A stretch of DNA of 64,000 nt from CAWGJC01 sp965276665 (GCA_965276665.1 OZ255620.1:2356001-2420000), one strand, 5' to 3'. Positions 26,894 to 35,576 are shown, counted from the first letter of the stretch. The notes: generated by a model from the sequence alone, not told the origin. Program-made: numbers and translations.

Positions 26894-28720
26894 TCAGGCC
26901 ACCCATTTCTCGCCGAGATAGGCTTTCACCACTGCGTGGTTCTTCCAGATCTCCGCCGGGCAACCCTGCGCGATCACCTCGCCGAAATTGAGCACCACGA
27001 ACCGATCGACGAAACCCGCCATCGCCCGCATGGTGTGCTCGATGACGAGGATGCTGCCGCCCCCCGCGCGCCAGCGCTCGAGCGCGGCCAGCAGCGCCGC
27101 GCTATCCGACCGGGTGAGGCCGCCGAGGAACTCGTCGAGCATCAGCAGCCCGCCGGGTCCCGCGGCGGCCATCGCACGCGCGAGCTCGAGGCGGCGGAGC
27201 TCGCCCGTGGTCAGGCTGCCCGCGCGCGCCGCTGCGCGGGTGCTGAGCCCGACCTCATGCATCGCGTGCCAGGCCCGCTCCGCCGCATCGTGCCGCGAGC
27301 GAGAACGCGTCAGCGCGGCCACCAGCACGTTCTCGATCGCCGACATGCCGGAGAAGACGCGCACGGTCTGGAACGTGCGGCCGAGCCCGGCGCGCGCCAC
27401 GGAGGAGGGCCTGGCCCGCGCGATATTCCGGCCGCCAAGGCGGATCGCACCGCGATCGGGCGAGAGGAATCCGTTCACCACGTTGAACAGCGTCGTCTTG
27501 CCGGCGCCGTTCGGGCCGATCACGCCAAGGATCTCGCCGCGCCCGACTTCCATGGACACATCGATCAGCACTTTGGTGCCGCCGAACGCCTTGGCGACGT
27601 TCTCGATCACCAGGATCGGCCCGGGCGTGGCCGTATCGGCCGCGCGAAGCCTTGCGTGTTCCGGGCTGAAGACCTCCTCATCCGCCGCGTCGGGGAGCGA
27701 ATCCGCGCGCCGCCCCGGGCGCCTGCGCCATGCCGCCGTGAGCACCGGCACGATGCCGCTCGGCATGAGCGTGATCACCAGCAGCAGCGCGGCGCCGTAA
27801 ACGAGCCCGCTGAGATCGGGCAGGGTGGAGCCGAACGTCGCCGTCAGCCATTCCGAGAGCGGCACCAGGATCGCCGCGCCCACCATCGGCCCGGCGAGCG
27901 TGCCGATCCCGCCGAAGACGGCGAACAGCACCGGCTTGACCGACATCTGCGTGCCGAAGACATCCGCGGGGGTCACGACAAGCGCGGCGCTTGCGTAGAG
28001 GCCGCCGGCGATGGCGCTCAGCGCGGCGCTCAGCAGCAGCGCGTAGACCTTGATGCGCGTCGTGCCGACGCCGCTCGCCTCGGCCGCGTCCTGGTCGGCC
28101 CGCAGCGCGCCCAGGAACAGCCCGAGACGGGAGCGCACCAGGATCACCGTGACGATCGCGACACCAACCGATGCGCAGAGGCAGATCGCCGACAGCACGC
28201 GAGGGTCGCCCGGCATGTAGAAGAGCACGCCCCCGTCCGGCCGGTACGGAACCGAGACCTCCTGGTAGCCGAGATAGGTGGCGAAGACCGAGAAGACGAT
28301 CGGGAACACCACCGTCGCCAGGCCGAAATACAGCCCGCGGAGCTTGAGCGTAATGAGGCCGATGATCGCCGCCGCCGCCGCCGCGATCAGCACGCCCGGC
28401 CACACGCCGAGCAGCGGCGGAATGCCCCACCACTGCGTCAGCAGCGTCGGCGCGTAGGCGCCCAGCCCGAAGAACGCGGCATGGCCGAACGTGAACTGGC
28501 CCGCGAAGCCGGCGATGATGTTCCAGGCGAGCGCATAGGCGATGTAGAGCAGCGTCAGCGTGATCGTCATCTGCGAGGGGCCGTCGCCCGCCAGCAAAAT
28601 GGCGACCGCGCCGACGACGCCAAGGATCCCGATCTGCACGACGGCGACGGCGAGCGGAATGGACGGCGCGATGCGCGCTGTGGCGGCGGCGGCGGATCGC
28701 GGTTGCGCAAGCGCGCTCAT
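26894..28720 (-). CDS. LivM-LivG fusion: ABC permease plus ATPase in one chain
   Basis: A 608-residue fusion. Residues about 15-330 form a LivM permease with roughly ten membrane segments (LYIAYALAWNIIAGFAGQFT, FGHAAFFGLGAYA). A linker follows, then a LivG-type ATPase from about 365: Walker A GPNGAGKTT near 403, and ARAGLGRTFQTVRVFSGMS. The signature is LTTGELRRLELARA instead of LSGGQ, and Walker B is LLMLDEFLGGL, with Phe in place of the usual Pro. This LTxGELRR variant occurs in the fused and related LivG proteins, so it need not be inactive. It overlaps livH by 4 bp and supplies both one channel half and one ATPase of the importer. Confidence 0.9.
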   Translation of the reverse strand: MSALAQPRSAAAATARIAPSIPLAVAVVQIGILGVVGAVAILLAGDGPSQMTITLTLLYIAYALAWNIIAGFAGQFTFGHAAFFGLGAYAPTLLTQWWGIPPLLGVWPGVLIAAAAAAIIGLITLKLRGLYFGLATVVFPIVFSVFATYLGYQEVSVPYRPDGGVLFYMPGDPRVLSAICLCASVGVAIVTVILVRSRLGLFLGALRADQDAAEASGVGTTRIKVYALLLSAALSAIAGGLYASAALVVTPADVFGTQMSVKPVLFAVFGGIGTLAGPMVGAAILVPLSEWLTATFGSTLPDLSGLVYGAALLLVITLMPSGIVPVLTAAWRRRPGRRADSLPDAADEEVFSPEHARLRAADTATPGPILVIENVAKAFGGTKVLIDVSMEVGRGEILGVIGPNGAGKTTLFNVVNGFLSPDRGAIRLGGRNIARARPSSVARAGLGRTFQTVRVFSGMSAIENVLVAALTRSRSRHDAAERAWHAMHEVGLSTRAAARAGSLTTGELRRLELARAMAAAGPGGLLMLDEFLGGLTRSDSAALLAALERWRAGGGSILVIEHTMRAMAGFVDRFVVLNFGEVIAQGCPAEIWKNHAVVKAYLGEKWVA

Positions 28721-29598
28721 AGCCGCGTCACCTCGCCGAAAATGCCCGATGGGCGCACCAGCATCACGGCGAGAAACAGACCGAACACGACAACGGTGTT
28801 GAGCTCCAAAGGCACGACGAGCTGCGAGAGCGACTGGACGAGGCCGAGCAGGAGGCCGCCGATCATCGCGCCCATGACGTTTCCGAGGCCGCCAAGGATG
28901 ACGGCAGTGAACATCAACAGGATGAAGTCGTTGCCGGCCACCGGCGTCGCCGGATAGTAGCTCGCCAGGATGCCGCCAACGACGACCGACAGGGCGATGG
29001 CGACGGCGAAGGTTCCCGCATAGGCGCGCCGCACATTGACGCCGACATAGCCCGCCGCCTCGGGGTCGCTCGCCGCGGCGCGGACGGCCCGCCCGATATA
29101 GGTGTTGCGCAGGATCAGCAGCATCGCGACGGCGACCGCCACCGCGATGCCGAACGCGATTGTGCGTGGCTGGTCGATCGAGAGCGACCCGACGCGCCAG
29201 ACGCTGAGTTCCTGGGAGGAGCCGAGCGAGCGCGGCGTCGCTCCCCAGATCATCTCCGCGCCGTTCTGGATGACCAGGGACATGCCAAGGGTCGCAAGAA
29301 GCTGCGCATGCTCCGGCGCGGAGGTCAGTTTTGCCTTCGCCACCTGCCGGATGACCGCTTCATAGACGAGCCAGCCAATGGCCAGCGCCGGAATAGCCAG
29401 GAGCAGCGACAGGATCACGAAGTTCACGCGGATCACGGTGTAGAGCACGACCACGCCGTACATCCCGAGCATCATGAAGTCGGCCTGGGCGAAATTGACG
29501 AGGCGCAGCACGCCGAACATCAGGGCGAGCCCCATGCTCAGCAGGGCGACGATGCCGCCCTGTTGAAGCCCGGCGATGATGAGCTGCAGCACGTACAT
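28717..29598 (-). CDS. livH: Branched-chain-amino-acid-type ABC permease (LivH-like)
   Basis: A 293-residue inner-membrane permease with about eight hydrophobic segments. Family motifs are QLIIAGLQQGGIVALLSMGL, ALMFGVLRLVNFAQADFMML (the LivH start) and FTAVILGGLGNVMGAMIGGL. It forms the channel with the LivM part of the fusion at 26894 and is translationally coupled to it (ATGA). It is the second gene of the operon after the binding protein. Confidence 0.92.
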   Translation of the reverse strand: MYVLQLIIAGLQQGGIVALLSMGLALMFGVLRLVNFAQADFMMLGMYGVVVLYTVIRVNFVILSLLLAIPALAIGWLVYEAVIRQVAKAKLTSAPEHAQLLATLGMSLVIQNGAEMIWGATPRSLGSSQELSVWRVGSLSIDQPRTIAFGIAVAVAVAMLLILRNTYIGRAVRAAASDPEAAGYVGVNVRRAYAGTFAVAIALSVVVGGILASYYPATPVAGNDFILLMFTAVILGGLGNVMGAMIGGLLLGLVQSLSQLVVPLELNTVVVFGLFLAVMLVRPSGIFGEVTRL

Positions 29599-29625
29599 GG
29601 ATCGCTCCCCGCGACCGCGCGCGCT

Positions 29626-30861
29626 TCAGATCTTCGTCTTCAGCGTTCCGTTGGCGACATCAGGCGGGTAGACCACGAGCGGGCGGCCCCCCTGCCACTG
29701 CACATACTCGACGACGACGCCTTCGCGCCGCCCGTTTTTGGCGAAGCGCACCCGGCTGCCGGAGGGCAGCAACTCGAGCGCCGGCACGTCGCGCGCATCC
29801 ATCGTGTCCAGCGCGTCCTTGACCGCTGCAGGATCAGCCTTGCCGGCCCTCTCGAGCGCAAGCGCGATGATGTGGATGTTCGAGTACCCGTCGAGCGCTT
29901 CGCAATCCATGAAGGGCAGCTTGGTGAGCTCGGAGTATTTCCGGTTGATCTCCTCGGCACCCTTGCCCGGGAAGGACACGCCGGTCACCACGACGACGCC
30001 TTCCATTCCTTTCGGGCCGACGGCATCGAGGAAGGTCGGGTTCGCCGCCGACGAGGCCCCCATCACGATCGGGGCGGCATTGCCTTGCGCCGCAAGTTGC
30101 TTGAGCACCAGCGCCTGGTCGGTCGTGCTGGTCGCGGCCAGATAGATCACTGTGGGCTTCGCGCGCAGCAGCGCGCTCACGGCCGGCGTTGCATCCGCGA
30201 GCGGCGGTGTCCAGCTCTGCTCGCTGACTGGCGGGGCGCCAAGCTTCTTCTTGACGAAGCCGAGAATGTCGACATTGGCTGCATTGTTGTCGGCAAGCAG
30301 CGCCAGGCGCAGCTGTCCCGACCCGATCTTGTCGAACACATCGGTCAGCGCCTCCGCGGAGGCCTCGGATCCGGCGGAAATCTGATAGCTGTACTTGAAG
30401 CCGCGCCCGACGATGGCATCAGCGACCGACCCGGTCAGCCAGGGAATCTTCCGCTGCTCCGCGACCTGCGTTCCGGCCAATGTGAGCGAGCTGTACCACG
30501 AGCCGATCGCCGCCACCGGGCGGCCGTTGAACACGCGGCGCGCAGTCGTCACCGTGGTTTCCGGGGACTGCCCGGCGTCGCCGGTGATGAATTCGAGCTT
30601 GCGGCCATCGAGCGATTTGATGCCGCCGGCAGCATTCACCTCGTCCCGCGCGAGCTGCGCGCCGTGCAGCAGATCCTGCCCGCTCGCGGCAAAGGCGCCG
30701 GCGAGTGGCGCGATGACGGCGACCTTGATCGTTTCCTCTTCGGCCGTGGCGGCGCCGACCGGCACTGCGGACGCGCCGAGCGCAGCGGCGGCAATTCCCA
30801 GCACACCGCGGCGGTCGAGCGCGCCGGGAGGATTGAACAATGGCTTCTCGGGCGTCGGCAC
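29626..30861 (-). CDS. LivK-type ABC substrate-binding protein
   Basis: A 411-residue periplasmic binding protein of the Peripla_BP_6 family. The N-terminus has RRGVLGIAAAALGASAVPVG, a twin-arginine-like export signal ending near AAA. The mature part begins EETIKVAVIAPLAGAFAASG and continues with VNAAGGIKSLDGRKLEFITG, the classical start of amino-acid/amide binders. It heads the leftward operon, so it sets the specificity of the Liv importer; its promoter must lie in 30862-31286. The ligand is unknown; CoA-transferases downstream suggest a carboxylate. Confidence 0.9.
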   Translation of the reverse strand: MPTPEKPLFNPPGALDRRGVLGIAAAALGASAVPVGAATAEEETIKVAVIAPLAGAFAASGQDLLHGAQLARDEVNAAGGIKSLDGRKLEFITGDAGQSPETTVTTARRVFNGRPVAAIGSWYSSLTLAGTQVAEQRKIPWLTGSVADAIVGRGFKYSYQISAGSEASAEALTDVFDKIGSGQLRLALLADNNAANVDILGFVKKKLGAPPVSEQSWTPPLADATPAVSALLRAKPTVIYLAATSTTDQALVLKQLAAQGNAAPIVMGASSAANPTFLDAVGPKGMEGVVVVTGVSFPGKGAEEINRKYSELTKLPFMDCEALDGYSNIHIIALALERAGKADPAAVKDALDTMDARDVPALELLPSGSRVRFAKNGRREGVVVEYVQWQGGRPLVVYPPDVANGTLKTKI

Positions 30862-31286
30862 GCATTTCCTCCGATCGTTCTTTGTCGATCTTTATTGTGT
30901 CGGCACGCGCAGTGAATTCACCTATCCGGATACTGCCTTCGCATCGCCTTGCTCTCCGATGGTCTTGCCGGGACTTCCTTTTTGGGGTCGGTAGCGTTAC
31001 TCGCGAACATCGCGCCTGGACATGCGGAGTGTCAACAGCATAGAGAAGCGTCTTGCGGATACTGAACAAATAGGCATCCGAAGCCGTCGTCGTCACTCGT
31101 CCCGCCATCCGCGGGGCCATTCACCTGTTGCGGCATCTCGCGGCGGCGGAGCGGCCCGCGAGCCCGTCGGCGATCCCCCGTGCAACCGCAATCAGTCCGA
31201 GCGGATGCGCCTCGGCGCCCGCGTGCCGGCGCTGGCAGATGCCGCTCAGTTTCGAGAAGTTCTCAGCGACATGAAGCAGGCGAAGC
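30862..31286. other. Intergenic region upstream of the Liv operon
   Basis: About 425 bp without a convincing gene. The part next to 30861 is less GC-rich and includes TTTATTGTG near 30890-30898, a plausible promoter zone for the leftward operon. A reverse-strand reading frame with helical sequence (31121-31432) exists, but it lacks a recognisable family and a good ribosome-binding site. Confidence 0.35.
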
Positions 31287-31466
31287 ATGAAGGCTTCGGC
31301 GTTGATCTCGGCCACTGGACTCGCGGCGTGCAATGCGGTCGGCACCTTGGCTCTGGACGGCAACGGCCAGCCACGCCTCTGCCTGAGCGGGCTTGCAATC
31401 GCTGGCCAGCTCTCGCTCGATGACATCCGCATACTCAGCGTGGCCTACGCGACACGGCCCGGCTGA
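31287..31466 (+). CDS. Possible short lipoprotein or fragment of one
   Basis: ATG 31287 opens a 59-codon frame that begins MKASALISATGLAACNAVGT. This is a basic start, a hydrophobic run and LAAC, a good lipobox, with Cys15 as the would-be lipidated residue. The rest (LALDGNGQPRLCLSG, ending ATRPG) is short and has a second Cys. No strong ribosome-binding site is seen and the region around it holds mobile-element debris. It could be a genuine small lipoprotein or the remnant of a longer one. I do not recognise a family. Confidence 0.3.
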   Translation: MKASALISATGLAACNAVGTLALDGNGQPRLCLSGLAIAGQLSLDDIRILSVAYATRPG

Positions 31467-31658
31467 TAAGCCGGTCGCTCTATCGTGCGGCCATTATCTC
31501 TTGATGCGAAAGAACACTCATGGGAAGCGAATACTCGGCGAGCGAACCTTATGGCTGGCGCCATGAAGTCGGCGGAGCTGGCCAGCCGCCTTATGGGATT
31601 GGCGGACCGGCTCCGGATGGCTGCGATGGCGGTCACTTCTCGCCGAACCTGGGAGGTC

Positions 31659-31822
31659 CGGCTCTGCCGGTGTTCCACCCTGGGCATGATCACGCGTTTT
31701 GCGGCGGCGTGGCTGCGCAGCTTGTCGGTGACGATCACCCGCGGCGCGAATTGCAGACCTTCAGCAACTTACGGAAGAACCGCTTTGCTGGTTTGGCGCT
31801 ACGCCGGCTTTGCACGAGGATG
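31659..31822 (-). pseudogene. Fragment of an IS6-family (DDE) transposase
   Basis: On the reverse strand, ILVQSRRSAKPAKRFFRKLL and, after a one-base shift near 31758, GLQFAPRVIVTDKLRSHAAA and EHRQSR reproduce the central part of IS6-family transposases, including the second catalytic Asp (VTDK). Neither the N-terminal half nor the C-terminus is present. Its 5' end overlaps the last codons of the MaoC-like gene, so that gene's final residues (HPRAKPA) come from transposase DNA. Confidence 0.6.
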
Positions 31823-32959
31823 GCGTGACGGCAGGACGACGCGAGCCTCGCCGACCGCGCTCTTCTCGCCGCGCTGATTGACGGCGGAGATCTCGAGTTC
31901 AACGGCCCTTTGCTCTGGCAGGACGGCTGTGATCATCCCACGGCACGTCGTCAAATCACCTATGATGTTATGGCGGCGGACCTGTACGTGCAGGCGCTCC
32001 AGGAAGCCGGCATCACCGATCCAGTTGGTCAGCATGCTCCCGAGCCACGAAATACGCTCGGGCCCGTAGTCATAGGCCGCAGGCACGCCGACGCGCCGGG
32101 CAAGATCGCTGTCCCAATGCACGGCCTCGGGCGGCTCTGGCACCCCGAAGCTGTTCAATATACCCGCGGCGGGATGGCGGGCGTAGTAATCCATCGCTTG
32201 CCCATGAGCCTTGATAAACAGACCGCCCCACCCCTGCTCGAACGCGACGGCAGTGGTAACCGTGTAGGGACCGCGGATGATCTCCGGGACGCTCTCGCCT
32301 GCCTTCAGATCTTCGACGTAGAGCGGAGTGGAACCGCGGATTGCCTCGGCGCGGTATCGCTCGGCGATATCGGCGAGGGCTTTTGCATTGTAGCCCTCCA
32401 CCTCGACCGCCTTGTACTTGGCGCGCTGTTCAGCGCGCTTCCGCTCCACGCGAAACCCCCACGCGCGCGCAACGGCGACAGGATCGCCGGTGTCGTTCTC
32501 GAAGGTGATCTCGGAGACCTGCTGAAACGAGCGGCCGGCGAATTCACTCTGACGCTCGATGAGGTCGACGAACCGCACGGTGGCATGAATGCGCTCACCC
32601 CAGAACACTGGGCGGCGCCATTGCCAGTCGCTGCCGCCGAACATGGAATGCACCCCCGGCAAACCACCGCGATAGCCGATCGCAAGCTGGTTGAAGGCGT
32701 ACAAGATGGTCGGGGCGCAGAGAGGTCGTCCCCACGGGCTGGCTTCACCGCGTGCCGGGTCGGTCCACAGCCGGTTGCGGTCGCCAATCCCGTCGGCCCA
32801 ATGGCGCGATGCATCCCGAGAGGTCTCGGTCAGATACGGAACGTGGGAGCTGCCGACGACCTGGCCGAGCTTTGCGCGCAGCGCAGCGACGGCCTCGTCG
32901 GTGATCTCTCTGCCGACCGCGGGCCGTTCCTTCGTCGTCTGGGCTGCTGGATTAGTCAT
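31799..32959 (-). CDS. MaoC-like hot-dog-fold acyl dehydratase/hydratase
   Basis: A 386-residue protein with two hot-dog-like halves. The first (about 20-165) contains GSSHVPYLTETSRDASRHWA and DPARGEASPWGRPLCAPTIL, the FAS1/MaoC N-terminal-dehydratase pattern. The second (about 205-370) contains DYYARHPAAGILN and the tail TTCRGMITAVLPEQ. Family members add or remove water from acyl-CoA or acyl-ACP. ATG 32959 overlaps the CoA-transferase stop by 8 bp. The last seven residues derive from an IS6 fragment, so the natural C-terminus was probably at VVLPSR. It should act after CoA transfer in this module. Confidence 0.75.
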   Translation of the reverse strand: MTNPAAQTTKERPAVGREITDEAVAALRAKLGQVVGSSHVPYLTETSRDASRHWADGIGDRNRLWTDPARGEASPWGRPLCAPTILYAFNQLAIGYRGGLPGVHSMFGGSDWQWRRPVFWGERIHATVRFVDLIERQSEFAGRSFQQVSEITFENDTGDPVAVARAWGFRVERKRAEQRAKYKAVEVEGYNAKALADIAERYRAEAIRGSTPLYVEDLKAGESVPEIIRGPYTVTTAVAFEQGWGGLFIKAHGQAMDYYARHPAAGILNSFGVPEPPEAVHWDSDLARRVGVPAAYDYGPERISWLGSMLTNWIGDAGFLERLHVQVRRHNIIGDLTTCRGMITAVLPEQRAVELEISAVNQRGEKSAVGEARVVLPSRHPRAKPA

Positions 32960-34175
32960 CGTTCCCGCTCCTTTGTGCTTGGTGGCGTGCGCGAGGCGTG
33001 GCCCCAGCAATGCGCGCCGCCTGGACGGTGTCGTAGCCTAGCTCGCGGAGAATTTCGGCCGTGTGCTCGCCGAGCCTGGGCGCCGGCGTGCCGATCACGG
33101 GCGGCGTTGCCGATAGATGCAGGGGATTGCCGGCGACGCGGATGGGACCGAGGGCCGGATGCGCCAGATCCAAGATCATGCCGTTGCGCCTAATCTGCTC
33201 GTTGCTGGCAACTTGTTCGAGGGTGCTGACCACTGCGCCAGGCACTCCGCTGGCTGTCAGCGCCGCGATCCAGGCGGCCTGACCCTGCCGACGGAGCGCC
33301 TCCTCGATGATTGCTATGAGTTCGGCGCGATGCTGGACCCGGTCGATATTGGTTAGAAAACGCACGTCTTCCGTCAGATGGCCAAGGCCGATCACCGTAC
33401 AGAAGGCGCGCCAGAATTCTTCCGTCAGACAGCCGACGACGATGGGCTGATCAGCGGTCGCGAACACCTGATAGGGCACGATCTGCGGATGGCCGCCGCC
33501 TTGCGGACCTTCTGGTTCGCCGGTCAGCGCATGCCCGGCGATGAAATTTGCCAGCAGGGAGACTTGGCCGTCGAGGAGATTGATGTCGACGCGCTGGCCG
33601 ATACCTTGTGATTCTCGCACGTACAAACCAAGCGAGACGGCGCAGAACGCCATGTAGGCGCCGACGAAATCAGCGACCGGTGCGCCGATCTTCACCGGAG
33701 TTCCATGGGGATCCCCCGTCAGGCCCATCACGCCGCCGACCGCTTGCACGACGATATCCATGGCTGGGGCCGATGCCAGCGGCCCCTCCGAGCCGAACGC
33801 CGTGATCGCGACATAGATCAATTTCGGGTAGCGCCGTGCCAGGTCGGCATAGCCGAGGCCGAGCCGCTCCATCACACCGGGCCGGAAGTTGGCGATGACG
33901 ACGTCCGTGCCTTCCAGCAATCGCTCGATGGCCTCACGCCCAGCCGCGGAGTGCAGATCCACGGCCAGAGACCGCTTGCTGCGGTTCATTCCGACGAAGT
34001 AGGAACTCATCCCCGTATCGAACAACCGGTCCAGATGGCGGGAACCATCTCCCTTGCCAGGCTGCTCAACCTTGATCACGTCCGCGCCGAAATCACCGAG
34101 CAGCGACGTCGCCCAGGGGCCGGCGACGAAGTGCGTGAAGTCCAACACTCTTATGCCATGCAGAGCGGGCTTCAT
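32952..34175 (-). CDS. CaiB/BaiF class III CoA-transferase
   Basis: A 407-residue class III CoA-transferase: MKPALHGIRVLDFTHFVAGP, GADVIKVEQPGKGDGSRH, and DVVIANFRPGVMERLGLGY. Asp169 in GAPVADF has the same residue number and context as catalytic Asp169 of formyl-CoA transferase, so this chain should be active. It is coupled to the upstream CoA-transferase at 34172 (ATGA overlap) and to the MaoC-like gene downstream. Base composition is slightly lower in GC than in the Liv operon. The carboxylate is unknown. Confidence 0.9.
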   Translation of the reverse strand: MKPALHGIRVLDFTHFVAGPWATSLLGDFGADVIKVEQPGKGDGSRHLDRLFDTGMSSYFVGMNRSKRSLAVDLHSAAGREAIERLLEGTDVVIANFRPGVMERLGLGYADLARRYPKLIYVAITAFGSEGPLASAPAMDIVVQAVGGVMGLTGDPHGTPVKIGAPVADFVGAYMAFCAVSLGLYVRESQGIGQRVDINLLDGQVSLLANFIAGHALTGEPEGPQGGGHPQIVPYQVFATADQPIVVGCLTEEFWRAFCTVIGLGHLTEDVRFLTNIDRVQHRAELIAIIEEALRRQGQAAWIAALTASGVPGAVVSTLEQVASNEQIRRNGMILDLAHPALGPIRVAGNPLHLSATPPVIGTPAPRLGEHTAEILRELGYDTVQAARIAGATPRARHQAQRSGNDD

Positions 34176-35413
34176 CGGTCCGCGGCCATCTCTGCGGCGC
34201 GCGATATGGCGCCCGCGTCGCGCAGCAATGCGAGTCCTGCGTCGTCGAGTCCGAGGAACTCCCGCAAGACGCTCTCAGTATCCTGGCCAAGCAGCGGCGG
34301 CGGACGCGGCGCTTCAACCTGCGGGCCGCCAAGCCGAAGCGGTGGACCTGGCACTCGCATGCCGCCGTACGCTGGGTGCGACATCACGGGAAACATCCCC
34401 CTGGCCGTGGTGTGCGGATGCTCCAGCGCTTCCGGCACGCTGAGGATCGCGCTGGCCGGAACATCGGCTTTCTGAAGCAAGTCTTCCCAATGTTGTGTGG
34501 TCTGCGTCTCGAGCACGGATCCTACCATGGCCTCAAGCTCGTCGCGGTTTGCCATGCGGTCGCGGGTCCGTGCGAAGCGGCCATCCGTCGAAAGATCCGG
34601 GCGGCTGATCGCGGTGCAGAACTTCTGCCAGAATCGTGTCGTGAAGATCGCCAGGGCGAGCCAGCCATCGGCGGTGCGGAATGTGCCATAGGGCACTATG
34701 CTTTGGTGACGGGAGCCGGTGCGCCGCAGCGCTCGGCCGGTGACGTCGTATAAGGAACCCATATAGCCGAGCAGCGAGATCAGCGTGTCGTGTAGGCTTA
34801 CGTCGATGCTGCGGCCTGCTTGACCCCTCTTGCGTCCGAACAGTGCGGCGAGCACCCCGATGACCGCCATCATTCCGCCCGCGAGATCGCCAACCGGAAC
34901 CGACAGACGCAGGGGCGGGCCGTCCGCCTCCCCGTTGGTGCTCAGCGCGCCGCTCATTGCCTGGGTGATCACGTCGTAGGCGATGCGGTCGCGCAACGGA
35001 CCGGTTTGACCGAAGCCGGAAATCGAGCAGAGGATAAGATCTGGATTGACGCGGCGGAGCGTCGTCTCGTCAAGCCCAAGACGCGCCAGTGTTCCGGGTC
35101 GGAAATTCTCGATCAACACGTCCGCACGCGCAATTAGGTCGAGCAATACCGCCAGACCGGGACGCACCGCAATGTCGATAGCGATGCTGCGCTTGTTGCG
35201 GTTGACCGCAGCGAAATAATGACTCTGGCCGTTGCGAAAAGGCGCACTGTGCCGGGTGGTGTCACCGCCCGACGGGTTTTCGATTTTGAGGATCGTGGCG
35301 CCGAGATCCCCGAGCAGCATGGTGGCGTAAGGGCCGGACAGGACACGGGTGAGGTCGACCACAACGACGCCTGCAAGCGGCGCTGCCGGTTGAGGGCCGG
35401 GAGCGTCAGTCAT
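34172..35413 (-). CDS. CaiB/BaiF class III CoA-transferase
   Basis: A 413-residue class III CoA-transferase with LAGVVVVDLTRVLSGPYATM, GATILKIENPSGGD and DVLIENFRPGTLARLGLDE. Catalytic Asp176 lies in SVPVGDLAGG, aligned with Asp169 of formyl-CoA transferase. It is the first gene of the leftward unit. The AGGAG ribosome-binding site just before ATG 35413 abuts the CTAG end of the family-B repeat, so the mRNA leader must run through that 132-bp palindrome. It is divergent from the GntR regulator at 35616, its probable controller. Confidence 0.9.
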   Translation of the reverse strand: MTDAPGPQPAAPLAGVVVVDLTRVLSGPYATMLLGDLGATILKIENPSGGDTTRHSAPFRNGQSHYFAAVNRNKRSIAIDIAVRPGLAVLLDLIARADVLIENFRPGTLARLGLDETTLRRVNPDLILCSISGFGQTGPLRDRIAYDVITQAMSGALSTNGEADGPPLRLSVPVGDLAGGMMAVIGVLAALFGRKRGQAGRSIDVSLHDTLISLLGYMGSLYDVTGRALRRTGSRHQSIVPYGTFRTADGWLALAIFTTRFWQKFCTAISRPDLSTDGRFARTRDRMANRDELEAMVGSVLETQTTQHWEDLLQKADVPASAILSVPEALEHPHTTARGMFPVMSHPAYGGMRVPGPPLRLGGPQVEAPRPPPLLGQDTESVLREFLGLDDAGLALLRDAGAISRAAEMAADR

Positions 35414-35422
35414 GAAAATCTC

Positions 35423-35554
35423 CTAGAGCATTTTCACCTTCGGTGGAGTCGGCGCTGGCCCTCGCCCCCACCCGGCCCCCCAACGAAAGTATACTACCGA
35501 TGGGGGGCCGGGTGGGGGCGAGGGCCGGCGCCGACTTAACTGAAAATGCTCTAG
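35423..35554. repeat. Palindromic CTAG-ended repeat, family B copy 1 (132 bp, complete)
   Basis: It runs from CTAGAGCATTTTCACC to TGAAAATGCTCTAG. The two halves are near-perfect inverted repeats (GGCCCTCGCCCCCACCCGG against CCGGGTGGGGGCGAGGGCC) around a loop containing AGTATACT. It lies between the CoA-transferase start and the GntR promoter. RNA from the leftward promoter would form a very stable hairpin directly before the ribosome-binding site. Confidence 0.85.
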
Positions 35555-35566
35555 CCATAGGCGGGA

Positions 35567-35576
35567 TTGTATACCA
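35567..35576. promoter_or_regulatory. TTGTATACCA, candidate GntR operator
   Basis: This decamer sits 39 bp before the GntR start in the divergent promoter region and is identical to 5664-5673. The centre GTATAC is a perfect palindrome, like operators of FCD-type GntR proteins. Autoregulation plus control of the CoA-transferase operon is the natural reading; it is inference. Confidence 0.4.

Noticed and set aside
31121..31432. Reverse-strand frame of 103 codons with a helical segment
   Set aside because: No family, poor ribosome-binding site and located among mobile-element debris.
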